Shown: positions 46,310 through 56,188, numbered from the stretch's first letter. The stretch: DNA of 64,000 bases from JABAAE01 sp905480545 (GCA_943788025.1 CALSOR010000004.1:781219-845218); one strand, 5' to 3'. The notes: generated by a model not told the origin, from the sequence alone. Made by a program: numbers and translations.

Positions 46310-47707
46310 ATGATCATGAACGAGATATCTTCCAAGTCGAACGCACCGTTGCCAAATCGAACCCCGGGTACGGCAACTCAAATAGGTTACATGCCCGGAT
46401 TTGGCAACGACTTTGAGACCGAGGCTCTGCCTGGTGCACTACCAGTAGGACGCAACTCGCCCCGTCGCTGTGCTTACGGTCTATACGCCGAGCAGCTTTC
46501 GGGTTCGCCGTTTACGGCACCCTACGCGACGCTTGAACGCTCATGGATGTATCGAATTCGCCCATCGGTCAAACATGTCCGACGTTTTTCGAAAATCGAG
46601 ATGCCGTACTGGAAAAGTGCGCCTAATATCGTTCGCGACGTCATTTCACTGGGACAGTATCGCTGGGATCCAACGCCCTTTCCAACGCAGCAGGTTACGT
46701 TCGTGACCGGCATGCGATCAATAACGACTGCTGGAGATGTTGGTACTCAAGTTGGATTGGCGACACATGTCTATTTGGCGAACCAAAGCATGCGTGACGA
46801 GTATTTTTACAACGCAGATGCCGAACTACTGGTAGTCCCACAGCAAGGACGGTTGGCGATTTTTACCGAATTCGGAAAGATCGATTTGGAGCCTCTGGAG
46901 ATTTGCATTCTGCCGCGTGGCATGCTGTTCAAAGTCGATTTACTGGATGACGAAGCGCGAGGGTTCGTCTGCGAAAATTACGGTGCCAAATTCACATTGC
47001 CCGGACGGGGGCCTATTGGAGCAAACTGCTTGGCCAATCCTCGTGATTTCAAAACACCGGTTGCCTGGTTCGAGGATCGAGACGGGTCGTGCGGTGTGAC
47101 CGTCAAATGGTGCGGGGAGTTCCATCGAACGGAGATTGATCATTCGCCGCTGGATGTCGTAGCCTGGCATGGCAACTACGCACCCTACAAATACGATTTG
47201 AGGCATTTCGCAGCAGTCGGCTCGATCACATTTGATCATCCGGACCCCTCTATCTTTACGGTGTTAACCGCACCGACAGCAGAAGATGGCACCGCCAACA
47301 TTGACTTTGTCATCTTCCCGCCGCGTTGGCTTCCACAAGAAGATACGTTTCGTCCGCCTTGGTATCACAAGAACATCATGTCGGAACTGATGGGCAACAT
47401 CCACGGACAGTACGATGCCAAACCGCAAGGCTTTAAACCGGGTGGTATCAGCCTGCATAATTGCATGCTTCCCCACGGACCAGACTACGACGCCTTCGAA
47501 AACGCGAGCTCTTCCAATGACGATCCGGTCTACCTCGACAACACCATGTCCTTCATGTTTGAGACACGCTATCCGCAAATGGTAACCGACTTTGCTGCCA
47601 ACCAAGCCGTACTGCAGGACGATTACGTTGACTGTTGGGAAGGCCTCCAAAAACGCTTCGACGGAACGCCAGAGGGCAACTGGTCCGAATCGAAACAGGA
47701 ACCCTAA
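46310..47707 (+). CDS. hmgA: Homogentisate 1,2-dioxygenase
   Basis: Opens the homogentisate ring to maleylacetoacetate. The frame is open from 46217, but ATG 46310 is preferred because the tandem repeat precedes it and the conserved part starts YMPGFGNDFETEALPGALP. Cupin-type barrel with the substrate region RSWMYRIRPSV and the iron-site region PPWYHKNIMSE and GGISLHNCMLPHGPD. Downstream of hpd, so the two enzymes run consecutive steps. A single divergent Lrp regulator suits both. Confidence 0.95.
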   Translation: MIMNEISSKSNAPLPNRTPGTATQIGYMPGFGNDFETEALPGALPVGRNSPRRCAYGLYAEQLSGSPFTAPYATLERSWMYRIRPSVKHVRRFSKIEMPYWKSAPNIVRDVISLGQYRWDPTPFPTQQVTFVTGMRSITTAGDVGTQVGLATHVYLANQSMRDEYFYNADAELLVVPQQGRLAIFTEFGKIDLEPLEICILPRGMLFKVDLLDDEARGFVCENYGAKFTLPGRGPIGANCLANPRDFKTPVAWFEDRDGSCGVTVKWCGEFHRTEIDHSPLDVVAWHGNYAPYKYDLRHFAAVGSITFDHPDPSIFTVLTAPTAEDGTANIDFVIFPPRWLPQEDTFRPPWYHKNIMSELMGNIHGQYDAKPQGFKPGGISLHNCMLPHGPDYDAFENASSSNDDPVYLDNTMSFMFETRYPQMVTDFAANQAVLQDDYVDCWEGLQKRFDGTPEGNWSESKQEP

Positions 47708-48271
47708 AAATGAAACGTGGAGTAAGTGACGCTGATGATTGGTCTAGGAATGCCCAGAATTACGTAGCCGATTAGAATTCCATCGTCGTCACCGTAAACC
47801 AGAATGGCATGGTCATCCAAAGCGACAACCTGAGTGTTGACTTCCTGAATCCAATCAACAAAAGTCTTTACGGACTTCTTATTATTCTAATCCATCCGTC
47901 CGTTTAACAATTCACGGACGTCGACTGAGGCATCAACCCTGAACGAGCAAGTCTGCTCGTCGAGGTCTGTTTCGATGCTGGTAACGCCTTCGGTTGCTTT
48001 TAAATCGTTTCGCACGGAAGACTCACGGCCGGTTCATTTCATATTTGGCAGCTTGATTGCGACAAGACGCAGCGTGCCCGGGGAGCCCACTTTTGACTGT
48101 TTCTTTTTACTGTCGCCACTATTATCTTGCTACGCATTCAGAGGGATGTTTTTCTGTCCGATGAAAAGCTCGACTTCCACCAACGTGTCGACACCACTCA
48201 ACATTTGATCCATTCCAAATTGCGACCGGTCCAACTGGAATTTGGCGTGAAAACAGGTAGCAGATCATTAG
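47708..48271 (-). pseudogene. Remnant of a YceI-like/heavy-metal-domain (HMA) protein
   Basis: Minus strand from about 48270: FQLDRSQFGMDQMLSGVDTL fits the end of a YceI-family domain, then TAG. The same frame continues through a Lys/Ser linker into IKLPNMK, a TGA (48036-48034), then TGRESSVRNDLKATEGVTSI. The latter resembles the HMA helix after the CxxC site. After RVDASVDVRELLNGRMD comes another TAG, and a further open piece runs to 47708. The TGA falls where the first Cys of CxxC would be, but the second Cys is Arg. Several stops argue for a pseudogene; family calls are from short stretches. Confidence 0.4.
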
Positions 48272-49525
48272 TTATGCCGGCGTCTTTTGGGCTGATTGTG
48301 ACACGCGCGCCGGAACGATGATCGCTCCTTCCTCATGGAGTGTCGCTGGTTCCGCATCTCCACCGCACAATTCAGCCAGTCCCTCATAAAAGCAGATTGA
48401 GGCGACGAGACATAAAAAAGCGTCAGCACCGTCTGGATCGTTTCCCGCTGTTCGGTACGTTTCGCAAAAGTGTTTTACCTCCTCGTCAAACTCCAATGAA
48501 ATTCCTTGACTTTTCAGAAACGACACCGCCTGCTTGAGGCAAGCTTGTGGACTATTTTTGTAGCTTCCTGAAAATCCGATGCGATTGGCAATCTCCCTAG
48601 GGTAGGTTTCAAATAACGACTGCTCAGCAACGACCTGTGCGTTGTCGAGAACGGTGGTGTATTGACAGGAGGACAATCGATACAGCAGCGATGCGCCCGC
48701 AATGGTCATGGCAAATACGTTTTGAAACTTGTGCTTTAGCGGAGGGCTACCCTGGGTTGCTGTGTCGGTTGACCGTTTCTGCCAATAATGCTTGTCTCGC
48801 CACTTGTCGAAACGAACAAGGTCTTTCATTGCAGCGTTGGCTTTGTTGTTATCGAATCTAAAACTGAGATGCTCGGTGATAAATTCAGTCCAGCGGTGTC
48901 TGGTATGAAAAGTAGCTTGGTTAAGGCATTGAGCAAATCCTGCGTCACTCAAAAGCGACTGAGGAATTGAGAAAGGAAAATCGAACGAACAGGCTTTAAC
49001 CGAATGGTCATTGGAAAGCGACTGGCACAAATCCGGTAAAGTCCACCCTCGCCTGTTGTGCTTCCACGGTCCACCTTTCACAAACGGTCGAATCAAACGC
49101 CCATTTCGGCCCGTTGGCTCGATAATGTAACGCCGATCACCGACTCGGACAGCCTCGATGAGGATAATCTTTTTCGCCTGATCCCCAGCCTTCCTCGGGA
49201 CTCCGAAGTCGCAACCAGCTACCCTCGGTCGAAATGCAAGGCACGCCTCCAATGAAGTCGGACCAGCAAGTCGGTGATTATCGCCGAGGTCGCTGAGCAT
49301 TTCCGGTGGTAGGGCACTGTTGGTAAAGAGTTCCGTAAAGTCGGCATCGAGGACCTCGGCCAAACGACGGACAAACTTCTCGCTGGGACAATCGCCGATT
49401 TTGAGTCGCTCGTTCTCCATTTTTGAGATAGACAAAGGACTGACCCCAAGACGCTCAGCAAGTTTCTGCTGAGTGAGTCCCTGCCTCTCTCGTAGCTCTC
49501 TAATTCGTTTGCCGAATCGCACCAC
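48272..49525 (-). CDS. XRE helix-turn-helix fused to a DUF429 (RNase H-fold) domain
   Basis: 417 residues, GTG start at 49525. An N-terminal XRE-type HTH covers residues about 1-65 (LRERQGLTQQKLAERLGVSP). From about residue 100 comes a DUF429-type RNase H-fold domain: D in VAGCDFGV, D in CSFDFPFSIP, E in LFETYPREIA, D in DPDGADAFLCL, and the closing EEGAIIVP. DUF429 proteins are predicted nucleases or structurally related, with no established reaction. The fusion to a DNA-binding domain is unusual. No antitoxin or restriction partner is adjacent. It lies in the low-density region with other accessory genes. Confidence 0.7.
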   Translation of the reverse strand: MVRFGKRIRELRERQGLTQQKLAERLGVSPLSISKMENERLKIGDCPSEKFVRRLAEVLDADFTELFTNSALPPEMLSDLGDNHRLAGPTSLEACLAFRPRVAGCDFGVPRKAGDQAKKIILIEAVRVGDRRYIIEPTGRNGRLIRPFVKGGPWKHNRRGWTLPDLCQSLSNDHSVKACSFDFPFSIPQSLLSDAGFAQCLNQATFHTRHRWTEFITEHLSFRFDNNKANAAMKDLVRFDKWRDKHYWQKRSTDTATQGSPPLKHKFQNVFAMTIAGASLLYRLSSCQYTTVLDNAQVVAEQSLFETYPREIANRIGFSGSYKNSPQACLKQAVSFLKSQGISLEFDEEVKHFCETYRTAGNDPDGADAFLCLVASICFYEGLAELCGGDAEPATLHEEGAIIVPARVSQSAQKTPA

Positions 49526-49779
49526 AATAGCCTCATCATTCCATTAGCTTCGAAAGCTGTACTCTAAAGTCGTGGTATGAAAGGGTCAAGCAAGATTGGC
49601 GGAAGTCAGAGATCGGTAACGATCAACAAGTCCCAACGGATGATCTACACTTCAAAAAACTCACGTAGGTCCAGCTTAGCGTGCCTCGTGTTAACATCAC
49701 GCGTTACCCCGTGACACATGCGAGTCTCGCGCAGGTTCATAACAAGATTCAAATCAATCTCATGTTTCAGTCAAGCCGT

Positions 49780-51243
49780 TCACCGGCTTGACTGCCTCCC
49801 TGTGGTAGAACGAGCCTTATTGGACGACTCGTTGTCTAGCCAGATCCGCTTGACCTTAACCCATGCGTCTTTCTCGGGATTAAGTATCGGCTTGAACATG
49901 AGATAACTGAGAGCACCCTGATAGCCTGCTGTTGACGCTAGGTTGATCGCATAGGTTCGAAACCTGCCATCTCCGTTGATATCGAACAGGACCCGATCTG
50001 CTGCCGTATGCTTCGGTTGATGATTCTCGCCGTTATACCTCGTCCAAGCGACGATGGATTTCTTCTGAGTGGTCTTAAACGCGGCTTCGATGTGAACAAC
50101 GGGCGCGTCCTTTGCCTTCCAAAAGGTCGGCGGACTGATTGCTGTCATGCCAGGTTTGGAGAGGTCAAGCTGGACAAACCCTTGGATGGGCCATCCCGCA
50201 TCTGTTCCCTTCTTGTCAGCCGTATGATAGCGCCAGTGTTGGCGGTCTTTTTCGAAACGCCAGTCGGTAGTCTTCGCATCCTTGCCCTGCTGGACAGCGT
50301 AGCTGCGAATCTCCTTCAGGCTGCCCAGAATCAGGGTGTAGCGATAGTCGTAGATAATGTTGTGGTCAAGAATTTCGGTGTGCAAGGGCGCGATGTAGCC
50401 CGTCGGCGAATCGTTGGTTCCACCCATTCCTTCGTTGCCTGCAAATCCACCAATGAACAGGCAACTGTCCGGCTTGTAGATGCCAAGGCCCCAATCCTTA
50501 TCATTCACTAACGCAGCCCAGTTCTCCGTGGCAAGCCAGTAATCCCACGGGAACCCACCGCTGGTCTTCTTGGGAATTCGCTGCACTTTGTCGCCGGTAA
50601 ACGGCTTATCGCCCCTGTATGTCATGAGACGATAGTACTCCCCGTTGGTGTAGACCGCCGGTAGTTCCTGATGTTTTCCCTGATACTTGGTCTTGTCGGA
50701 TCGGGCGTTGTTCAGGCGAGCCCTAACCTGAGCTGTATTACCCTTCAATTCAATCCAGCATTCATAGGTGCATTCCCCGGGAACATTGTTAAGGGGCCAC
50801 TGCATGGGAATGCACTTCACGTAGAGAACGTTATCCTTCTTTTTGAATTCTACGACCTTCGATCCGTTCCCGTAGTCATCACCGGCCTGAATCGGGTTCC
50901 AGCCGATATGTTCCCAGTGCTTCTTTGGCTTCTGCCCGTTCTCGGTATAGGGCGCCGGGCCAGCGAAGAACGACATCTGGATCTGTCGGCCCCAGTCATA
51001 ATTATTGATGATATTCTTACCGCTCCTGGATTTGGCGATATATGTGATCGCGCCACCTAGATCCAGGCTCACGCCCAGCCTGATCGTTCCGTTATCAATG
51101 TACTCCACTTTGGCTGGGTCATATTTCTGCCTGGCTGAAGCGTTCTGTTCGATTGCCACCGCCAAGAACACGATCAGTGACATCCGCACCACGGGCGTTG
51201 TGACAGCAACTGAAAGCACAAATGCCTGCCTTTGAATGTTCAT
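49780..51243 (-). CDS. Hypothetical secreted protein, possibly carbohydrate-active
   Basis: 487 residues, with a signal peptide (MSLIVFLAVAIEQNASA at residues 21-37 or from the first ATG). The mature N-terminus reads GTIRLGVSLDLGGAITYIA, like a galactose-mutarotase-type beta sandwich. Later comes a glycan-handling-looking stretch of Trp-rich segments (WDYWLATENWAALVNDKDWG). The C-terminal part (VVHIEAAFKTTQKKSIVAW) looks like a beta-sandwich add-on. No catalytic residues can be assigned. A carbohydrate-related role is plausible but not shown. Confidence 0.6.
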   Translation of the reverse strand: MNIQRQAFVLSVAVTTPVVRMSLIVFLAVAIEQNASARQKYDPAKVEYIDNGTIRLGVSLDLGGAITYIAKSRSGKNIINNYDWGRQIQMSFFAGPAPYTENGQKPKKHWEHIGWNPIQAGDDYGNGSKVVEFKKKDNVLYVKCIPMQWPLNNVPGECTYECWIELKGNTAQVRARLNNARSDKTKYQGKHQELPAVYTNGEYYRLMTYRGDKPFTGDKVQRIPKKTSGGFPWDYWLATENWAALVNDKDWGLGIYKPDSCLFIGGFAGNEGMGGTNDSPTGYIAPLHTEILDHNIIYDYRYTLILGSLKEIRSYAVQQGKDAKTTDWRFEKDRQHWRYHTADKKGTDAGWPIQGFVQLDLSKPGMTAISPPTFWKAKDAPVVHIEAAFKTTQKKSIVAWTRYNGENHQPKHTAADRVLFDINGDGRFRTYAINLASTAGYQGALSYLMFKPILNPEKDAWVKVKRIWLDNESSNKARSTTGRQSSR

Positions 51244-51486
51244 CTCTGTTCAACCCTTCTAAAAATACGACATCTGTAATGGTGCTGTGAATGCACCCCG
51301 AATCGCCCACTCCCGGCGGTAATGGCTCGCGAAAGAACCGACACCCGCACAACCTGGTGGGACTTTCATTTGCGGTGACCTTTTGCCCATTTAGCGAGCA
51401 GGAGAACGGGAACGATCACCGAGCCGGAACAGAAAATCTAAAATTCAAAAAGCTCACGCTGGTCAGGCTTTGTTTGCATTGTATCG

Positions 51487-52746
51487 TTATTGGTTCACTC
51501 GGGGTTTAGGCAACTTTTCCGCAACGGTGTGACCACATTCGACAAGGGCCATAATTGCAAACGTTGTACCGGCGTGTGAAATGTAATGCTTTGAAGGTCG
51601 TTTTCGAATCTTAAGGGAACGAACAAACCATCGCCCTGATGCTCGTTGATTGGATTTCAGCCATTCGATCGCACGCACCAAAGAGGGATTGCTCGCCTGA
51701 ACTCCGGCTTGGCGTAAGACAAATATGGCAAAACCGGTTCCGTACGCATCTGAATTTGAATCCTGCGGGTTTCCGTTACCGGCCCGTTTCCACGAAGCGT
51801 CGCCAAGGCTTAGCAACGACCATCCACCATCCTTGCGCTGCAATGCCAGTAAATCATCCTTCCACGCCTTTTTTTGTTTTTCCGTAATAAGCTTGTTGTT
51901 ATACTTGGCCCCCCATAACAACATTCCTTTTTGATGGGCGTTAACGGGTGGGGTTTTCCTCAAATAGCTCTCGATACGTTGCATTCCCAGCTTTACAACC
52001 GGCGTCTCGCGATACTCCTCATCTGCCATCGCCAGTGCGATCGCCATTAGACTGACGCCAAAATGATCGTCGTGTTCATACGGAGGCCAATCACACTTCA
52101 GCCAATTCTTCCATTGGCCTGTTGGCTCTTGCTTCGCCAAAACAAAGTCCAGTCCCTTTTTTGTTGCTGGCTGCAGTGTTTTATCGGTCAGCTGTTCGCT
52201 GATCGCCAGACATGCCGCAGTCGTAACCAACCCCTCAATCGATCCGAACTGTCCCGTCGCCTTACGGTCTTGCGTGACAAAATCACCAATGTACGACTCT
52301 GCATATTCCCGAAGCGACTCGGAATCTGATGATGGACGCCGAAGCATCGCCTGCCCAATCATGTAGAGCCCGTTCGTATGACACGTAACGCAGTTTCTGC
52401 GCTCTTGCCAATTCCGCGAAGTTGCATCCATAAAATGAACTGCCTGATCCAACGAAAACGTTTTTGCAAACGTCTCGTTCGGCCGGTTCGCCCCCCAATT
52501 ATTTTGCTGAGGCGTTTCAAGCCGAGTTTTAAGAACACGGTCATCCTGGTTTCCGTTAGTTTGACTTTCGTGTCCATCCTGATGAATGCAGTCATCGACT
52601 ATATCGCTGGGTAAATCTAATCCCACCGTTTGTCCTTGTCCCTTTACTTGAAAATTTGTCACGGCATTCGCAAGGAAAAAAAAACCGAAGACACAAAGAA
52701 ACAAAAATAATTTTTCGCGCCGCATTGAAAACCAGACTTTCTGCAT
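51487..52746 (-). CDS. Secreted terpene-cyclase-like toroid protein with a c-heme motif
   Basis: 419 residues. The leader LFLFLCVFGFFFLANAV is a signal peptide. A CxxCH heme motif lies at CVTCHTNG, near residue 118. The rest shows repeated alpha-alpha toroid units like those of squalene/hopene cyclases and prenyltransferases, with QW-like pieces (QEPTGQWKN, QRKDGGWSLL, KSNQRASGRWF). The cyclase catalytic DxDD motif was not found, so cyclase activity is not implied. Planctomycete genomes have several such heme-bearing toroids of unknown role. Confidence 0.7.
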   Translation of the reverse strand: MQKVWFSMRREKLFLFLCVFGFFFLANAVTNFQVKGQGQTVGLDLPSDIVDDCIHQDGHESQTNGNQDDRVLKTRLETPQQNNWGANRPNETFAKTFSLDQAVHFMDATSRNWQERRNCVTCHTNGLYMIGQAMLRRPSSDSESLREYAESYIGDFVTQDRKATGQFGSIEGLVTTAACLAISEQLTDKTLQPATKKGLDFVLAKQEPTGQWKNWLKCDWPPYEHDDHFGVSLMAIALAMADEEYRETPVVKLGMQRIESYLRKTPPVNAHQKGMLLWGAKYNNKLITEKQKKAWKDDLLALQRKDGGWSLLSLGDASWKRAGNGNPQDSNSDAYGTGFAIFVLRQAGVQASNPSLVRAIEWLKSNQRASGRWFVRSLKIRKRPSKHYISHAGTTFAIMALVECGHTVAEKLPKPRVNQ

Positions 52747-52914
52747 TTTATGGACATTGCCGTCTCACCTTGCAAAGGCCAAACGCCGCCAAAAACAATT
52801 CCACTGCGCCCAATGGAACTGAACTCCAACGATTTTTCCAACATGTTGAGGTGATTCATTTTAAACAATCATAACAGCGAACACTTTCGTGCCCGGAGTG
52901 CCACGATTTTTTTC

Positions 52915-53302
52915 CTATAGATTTCGTAAAAACTTTTGCGAAGTGTCCGGTGGAACTTGATTTTCCATTGGAAGCGTTGACGCCGGCATATTCAATAACG
53001 AACGACCCAATACCAACCCCACAATCGACGCGATTCCACGTAGCACGAAACCGCGAAACACATCGTTAGAGAACACGCGCATTCTGTCTGCCGTCACTCC
53101 AAGAGTCACCCAAAACAAACTGACATAAATGGTGATGCAAGCAAGCGACTCTGTTCAGTTCGTATGCGGCTTGAAACGTTAAACCGTAATAAGCATCTGT
53201 CCCCGATTCCGTTTCTGTTTGAAACCTGATCTTCTGAAAATCACCTTTTTCCTGGCTCACCACAGGTTCGCTGGCACAACTAACGGCTTCCGAAGGTTTC
53301 AT
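52915..53302 (-). pseudogene. Small membrane-protein gene split by a 4-bp duplication
   Basis: ATG 53302 begins MKPSEAVSCASEP and is readable to about ELNRVAC. A tandem duplication of 4 bp (gcaagcaagc at 53137-53146 on the plus strand) then throws it out of frame. Removing one 4-bp unit joins it to ITIYVSLFWVTLGVTADRM and on to the stop at 52915, about 128 residues with two hydrophobic segments. No family recognised. Confidence 0.55.
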
Positions 53303-53521
53303 AGCATTGGCAATAACGAAAACTGGAATTGCGATAACTTCACTAAACCATTTGTCCCTGCTTCATGCCTATAGGCACTCAACCTGCGTGTTCGAATGAT
53401 TTTTCTGATCTGGATTTCAATGGTCTTGTTTGGTATCAGCATCCCAAGCCGGCAGAAAAACCAAAATTGCATTTGCTGCTCCGGTTTTCAAGCAGCGTGC
53501 CCTTCACCCAACGGATTCCAA

Positions 53522-54178
53522 ATGTTGCGATATTCTCTGATCACATTGATCGTGTTGTGTCACTTTTCTTCAAATCTGAATGCAACGGAATTTGTCGGCA
53601 TTTCCGATAAAGATTTTCAGATCCACTATCGCGCGCAGCAAGGGAAATTTCTATGTTGGGCTACCTGTGCTGAAATGGTGCTGGCGCATCAAGGAATCAA
53701 ACTACCAGCGGATGCGATTGTAAAAAAAATCAAAGGATTCAAGACGGATTCGACAGGCAGTTATGCAGACATGCTCAAATCGACTAACGGTATTTTCAAG
53801 GACGTCTCAGACCAACAGGTTGTGGTCTCTGGACAGATGATCGGTGGCGCACCATTTTCGACCGTTCTCTACACAACATTGAAAAACAAAAAGCCCATCA
53901 TCCTTCTTTACAGAACAAGTCAGGGAATGGGACACGCCGTAGTCTTGACGGGAGCCGATGTCACAATTGACAAAAGCAGCGGGGAAATAACGGTCGAGAA
54001 ATTCCATGTTTTCGACCCCTTTTGCTACCGAAGAGTGATTGATTTCAAGGGCAATCGGTTGGAGGAAGATAAAGGGTTGATCAAGAGGGTTTACCACCCA
54101 AGATTGAATTTCAATCAAATGCAAATTGAAGCAGGCGTCATTTCTGCCGTGATCGTCATTGAAGGAGCCACGCTTTGA
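53522..54178 (+). CDS. Papain-like/C39-type cysteine peptidase, secreted
   Basis: About 218 residues from ATG 53522 (MLRYSLITLIVLCHFSSNLN), which gives a clean signal peptide; the frame is also open from 53396. The Cys site reads FLCWATCAEMVLAHQG, with the His in GMGHAVVLTGADV and Asp/Asn in VFDPFCYRR. This is the papain-like/AvrRpt2-C39 arrangement. The substrate is unknown; such proteins cleave peptide leaders or act as toxins. It has no clear partner. Confidence 0.75.
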   Translation: MLRYSLITLIVLCHFSSNLNATEFVGISDKDFQIHYRAQQGKFLCWATCAEMVLAHQGIKLPADAIVKKIKGFKTDSTGSYADMLKSTNGIFKDVSDQQVVVSGQMIGGAPFSTVLYTTLKNKKPIILLYRTSQGMGHAVVLTGADVTIDKSSGEITVEKFHVFDPFCYRRVIDFKGNRLEEDKGLIKRVYHPRLNFNQMQIEAGVISAVIVIEGATL

Positions 54179-54653
54179 TCTTTCGTACGACGCGATCTAA
54201 TCGGTACTGCATTTCGAAAATCACACGCCTCAACAAGATCCTAAAACCGCAGAACTAGATTGCGAGTTAAATTGGATCGATAAATGTCTAAGTCTACATA
54301 CAGAAAACCTTCGATTGCCATTTGGAGACCTCCGGGATGATCGGGATACGGATCAAACGATTAGCATGAGCGCAATGCCGTCACCGATACCGACCGCCAG
54401 CGCATTGCGTTCATTTCCATAGATTCAAAAGTCGTAAACACGGCCATGATGGAAAACAGATTAGCGTGGCAGACTCAGACGACGAAAACCGTCAGCGCGG
54501 CGGACCTGAATTGCAATGTGACTACCGTCGCCAGATAATGGAATGCCACGCTCCGGCGAGCGTAGCTACCGGTCATCACAACACTGACGAAAACCTAGAA
54601 CGGCTTGCATCACCCTTATGTTTCGAAATGGCGAAAGGAAGATTCATGAGTCC

Positions 54654-54691
54654 AAAACGACCATGAAAAAACGACCATGAAAAAACGAAAG
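54654..54691. repeat. 14-bp tandem repeat
   Basis: Unit aaaacgaccatgaa occurs twice exactly and a third copy begins at 54682. Confidence 0.9.
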
Positions 54692-54780
54692 TGAGACTCA
54701 GAAGCGAACATAGGAAAATCAATAATGCCCGGACTCGCGACCAAGACATAGAAGTGGCCTTCCATAAAACACTGCTTCTC

Positions 54781-54876
54781 TCAGTCGGACATGAGAAACA
54801 GCATAGCCTGCGGCACAACTAGAAACATCACGCTGATTAATCCCAAAAGAGCGCTCGTGATGAAGAACCAGATCAT
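54781..54876 (-). CDS. Possible small single-TM peptide
   Basis: 31 residues from ATG 54876, almost wholly hydrophobic (FFITSALLGLISVMFLVV). It is a convincing TM helix, but it has no visible ribosome-binding site and stands in degenerate surroundings. It may be the first helix of a lost membrane protein. Confidence 0.25.
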   Translation of the reverse strand: MIWFFITSALLGLISVMFLVVPQAMLFLMSD

Positions 54877-54902
54877 CGTATTGAATTACCGATCAACGGC
54901 TT

Positions 54903-54948
54903 AACGCCGAAATTCACCCAAACGCCAGAATTCACTCAAACGCCAAAG
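54903..54948. repeat. 18-bp imperfect tandem repeat
   Basis: aacgccgaaattcaccca is followed by aacgccagaattcactca and the start of a third copy. Confidence 0.8.
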
Positions 54949-55195
54949 TGATCTAAAACTCAAAAGATTCGCGATCGCCCAGTTGAACGGATACAAAAAC
55001 TGAGGGTTAGCTAAAGAGCACTCAATACTCAAAAGGTTTGAAAACTGGTGTCCAGATACGATTCATTAGCGAGATAACGCTCGAAGTCACCGGGGTGGCG
55101 GACTAGCAGATGCAAAATTATCGCATCGAGAATGGTCGACGAAGGAGACGACGTCGCAAAATCGAAAGGCGAGCAAGATTCAATTCAACGACTTG

Positions 55196-56188
55196 TTATT
55201 CCGCATTTTGTGTATAGCTGCATTTCGACCATAGCCTTGTGCCAAGCTCGTGCAAATACTGGGAATCCTCGACAGCCTGCCGCCAACTGTTGGGAATTGA
55301 CTCGACACCCAACCGAGCTCCCATAACGGATCCCGTGATCGCACCAATCGAATCGGAATCTCCATCGGTGTTGATGGCCGTGAGAATGGCCTGCTTGTAG
55401 TCATCGGGAAAACGCCAGAAGCAGTACATGGCACTTGCCACCGCCTCTTCAGCAACCCATCCTTCGCCCAGACCACCCTGAGCGAGCGTTTCATCAGGTG
55501 GGTTCGCTAGAAGCTCCGGAATTTTACTCCATGTGGCCCTGAAGTCGGGTGATGAATCGCAGCACCGTGCATCGACCTCGTGGAAAATACGCTCTGGCTC
55601 GGCACCGGTAAGCGCCATTGCAACCATGATCGCCGCTGCGGCCGCCCCCTCCAATGCCGCCGCGTGTCCATGTGTCAAAAGGCTCGACGCCCGCGCCACA
55701 TCCGACACTTGATCAAGGTCCTTGTAATACAAACCAATTGGTGCCACTCTCATCGCACTGCCACACCCCTTCGATTCTGCTACACCGGCATCACGCCAAT
55801 GGACTTCGAGAGAGAGATTGGCGCAGCCTTCCATACAAGTCGCACCGGGCGCCCGATTGTTGTTATCCGAACGCGACCAACTGACAAATCGTCGGCCCAT
55901 TTCCACCATGAGTTGATCGAGATCGTGTTCACTACCGTGCAAAAGCGACTCGCCAACGGCAATTGTCATCTGCGTGTCGTCGGTGAATGTTCCCGGTGGA
56001 TGGTCTGTTCCAGCGAATAGCGGACGGGAAAAACGAGAATCTTTGAGCGCGATGAAATCCGTAATTCCTTCAGGGCCGATCTCCGCTAGCAGTTGATCTC
56101 GCCGCCGAAACTCTGCTGGGTACCCAATGGCATCGCCAACAGCGAGCCCAACGATTGATCCGACAAATTGAGATTCGGTCGCTGACAT
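55196..56188 (-). CDS. ADP-ribosylglycohydrolase (DraG/ARH family)
   Basis: 330 residues. Removes ADP-ribose from proteins or nucleic acids using two Mg2+. Motifs: SIVGLAVGDAIGYPAE at the N-terminus, GTFTDDTQMTIAV (first metal site), KGCGSAMRVAPIGL and NTDGDSDSIGAITGSVMGA (second metal site). All metal-binding Asp/Thr positions are present. No ADP-ribosyltransferase is adjacent, so a toxin or DarTG-type pairing is not supported. It may counter host or phage modification, which is inference. Confidence 0.92.
   Translation of the reverse strand: MSATESQFVGSIVGLAVGDAIGYPAEFRRRDQLLAEIGPEGITDFIALKDSRFSRPLFAGTDHPPGTFTDDTQMTIAVGESLLHGSEHDLDQLMVEMGRRFVSWSRSDNNNRAPGATCMEGCANLSLEVHWRDAGVAESKGCGSAMRVAPIGLYYKDLDQVSDVARASSLLTHGHAAALEGAAAAAIMVAMALTGAEPERIFHEVDARCCDSSPDFRATWSKIPELLANPPDETLAQGGLGEGWVAEEAVASAMYCFWRFPDDYKQAILTAINTDGDSDSIGAITGSVMGARLGVESIPNSWRQAVEDSQYLHELGTRLWSKCSYTQNAE

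Larger units (their letters stand above)
54179..55195. other. About 1 kb without a clear gene
   Basis: Mostly degenerate sequence. It contains two tandem repeats and one small hydrophobic frame, annotated separately. Other frames (for example 54576-54818 minus) are unconvincing. Confidence 0.5.

Noticed and set aside
53396..53521. Longer N-terminus of the papain-like protease
   Set aside because: It would put a Cys-rich extension before a clean signal peptide that starts at 53522.
55196..56188. DarTG-type toxin-antitoxin pair
   Set aside because: Only the glycohydrolase is present; no ADP-ribosyltransferase is adjacent.
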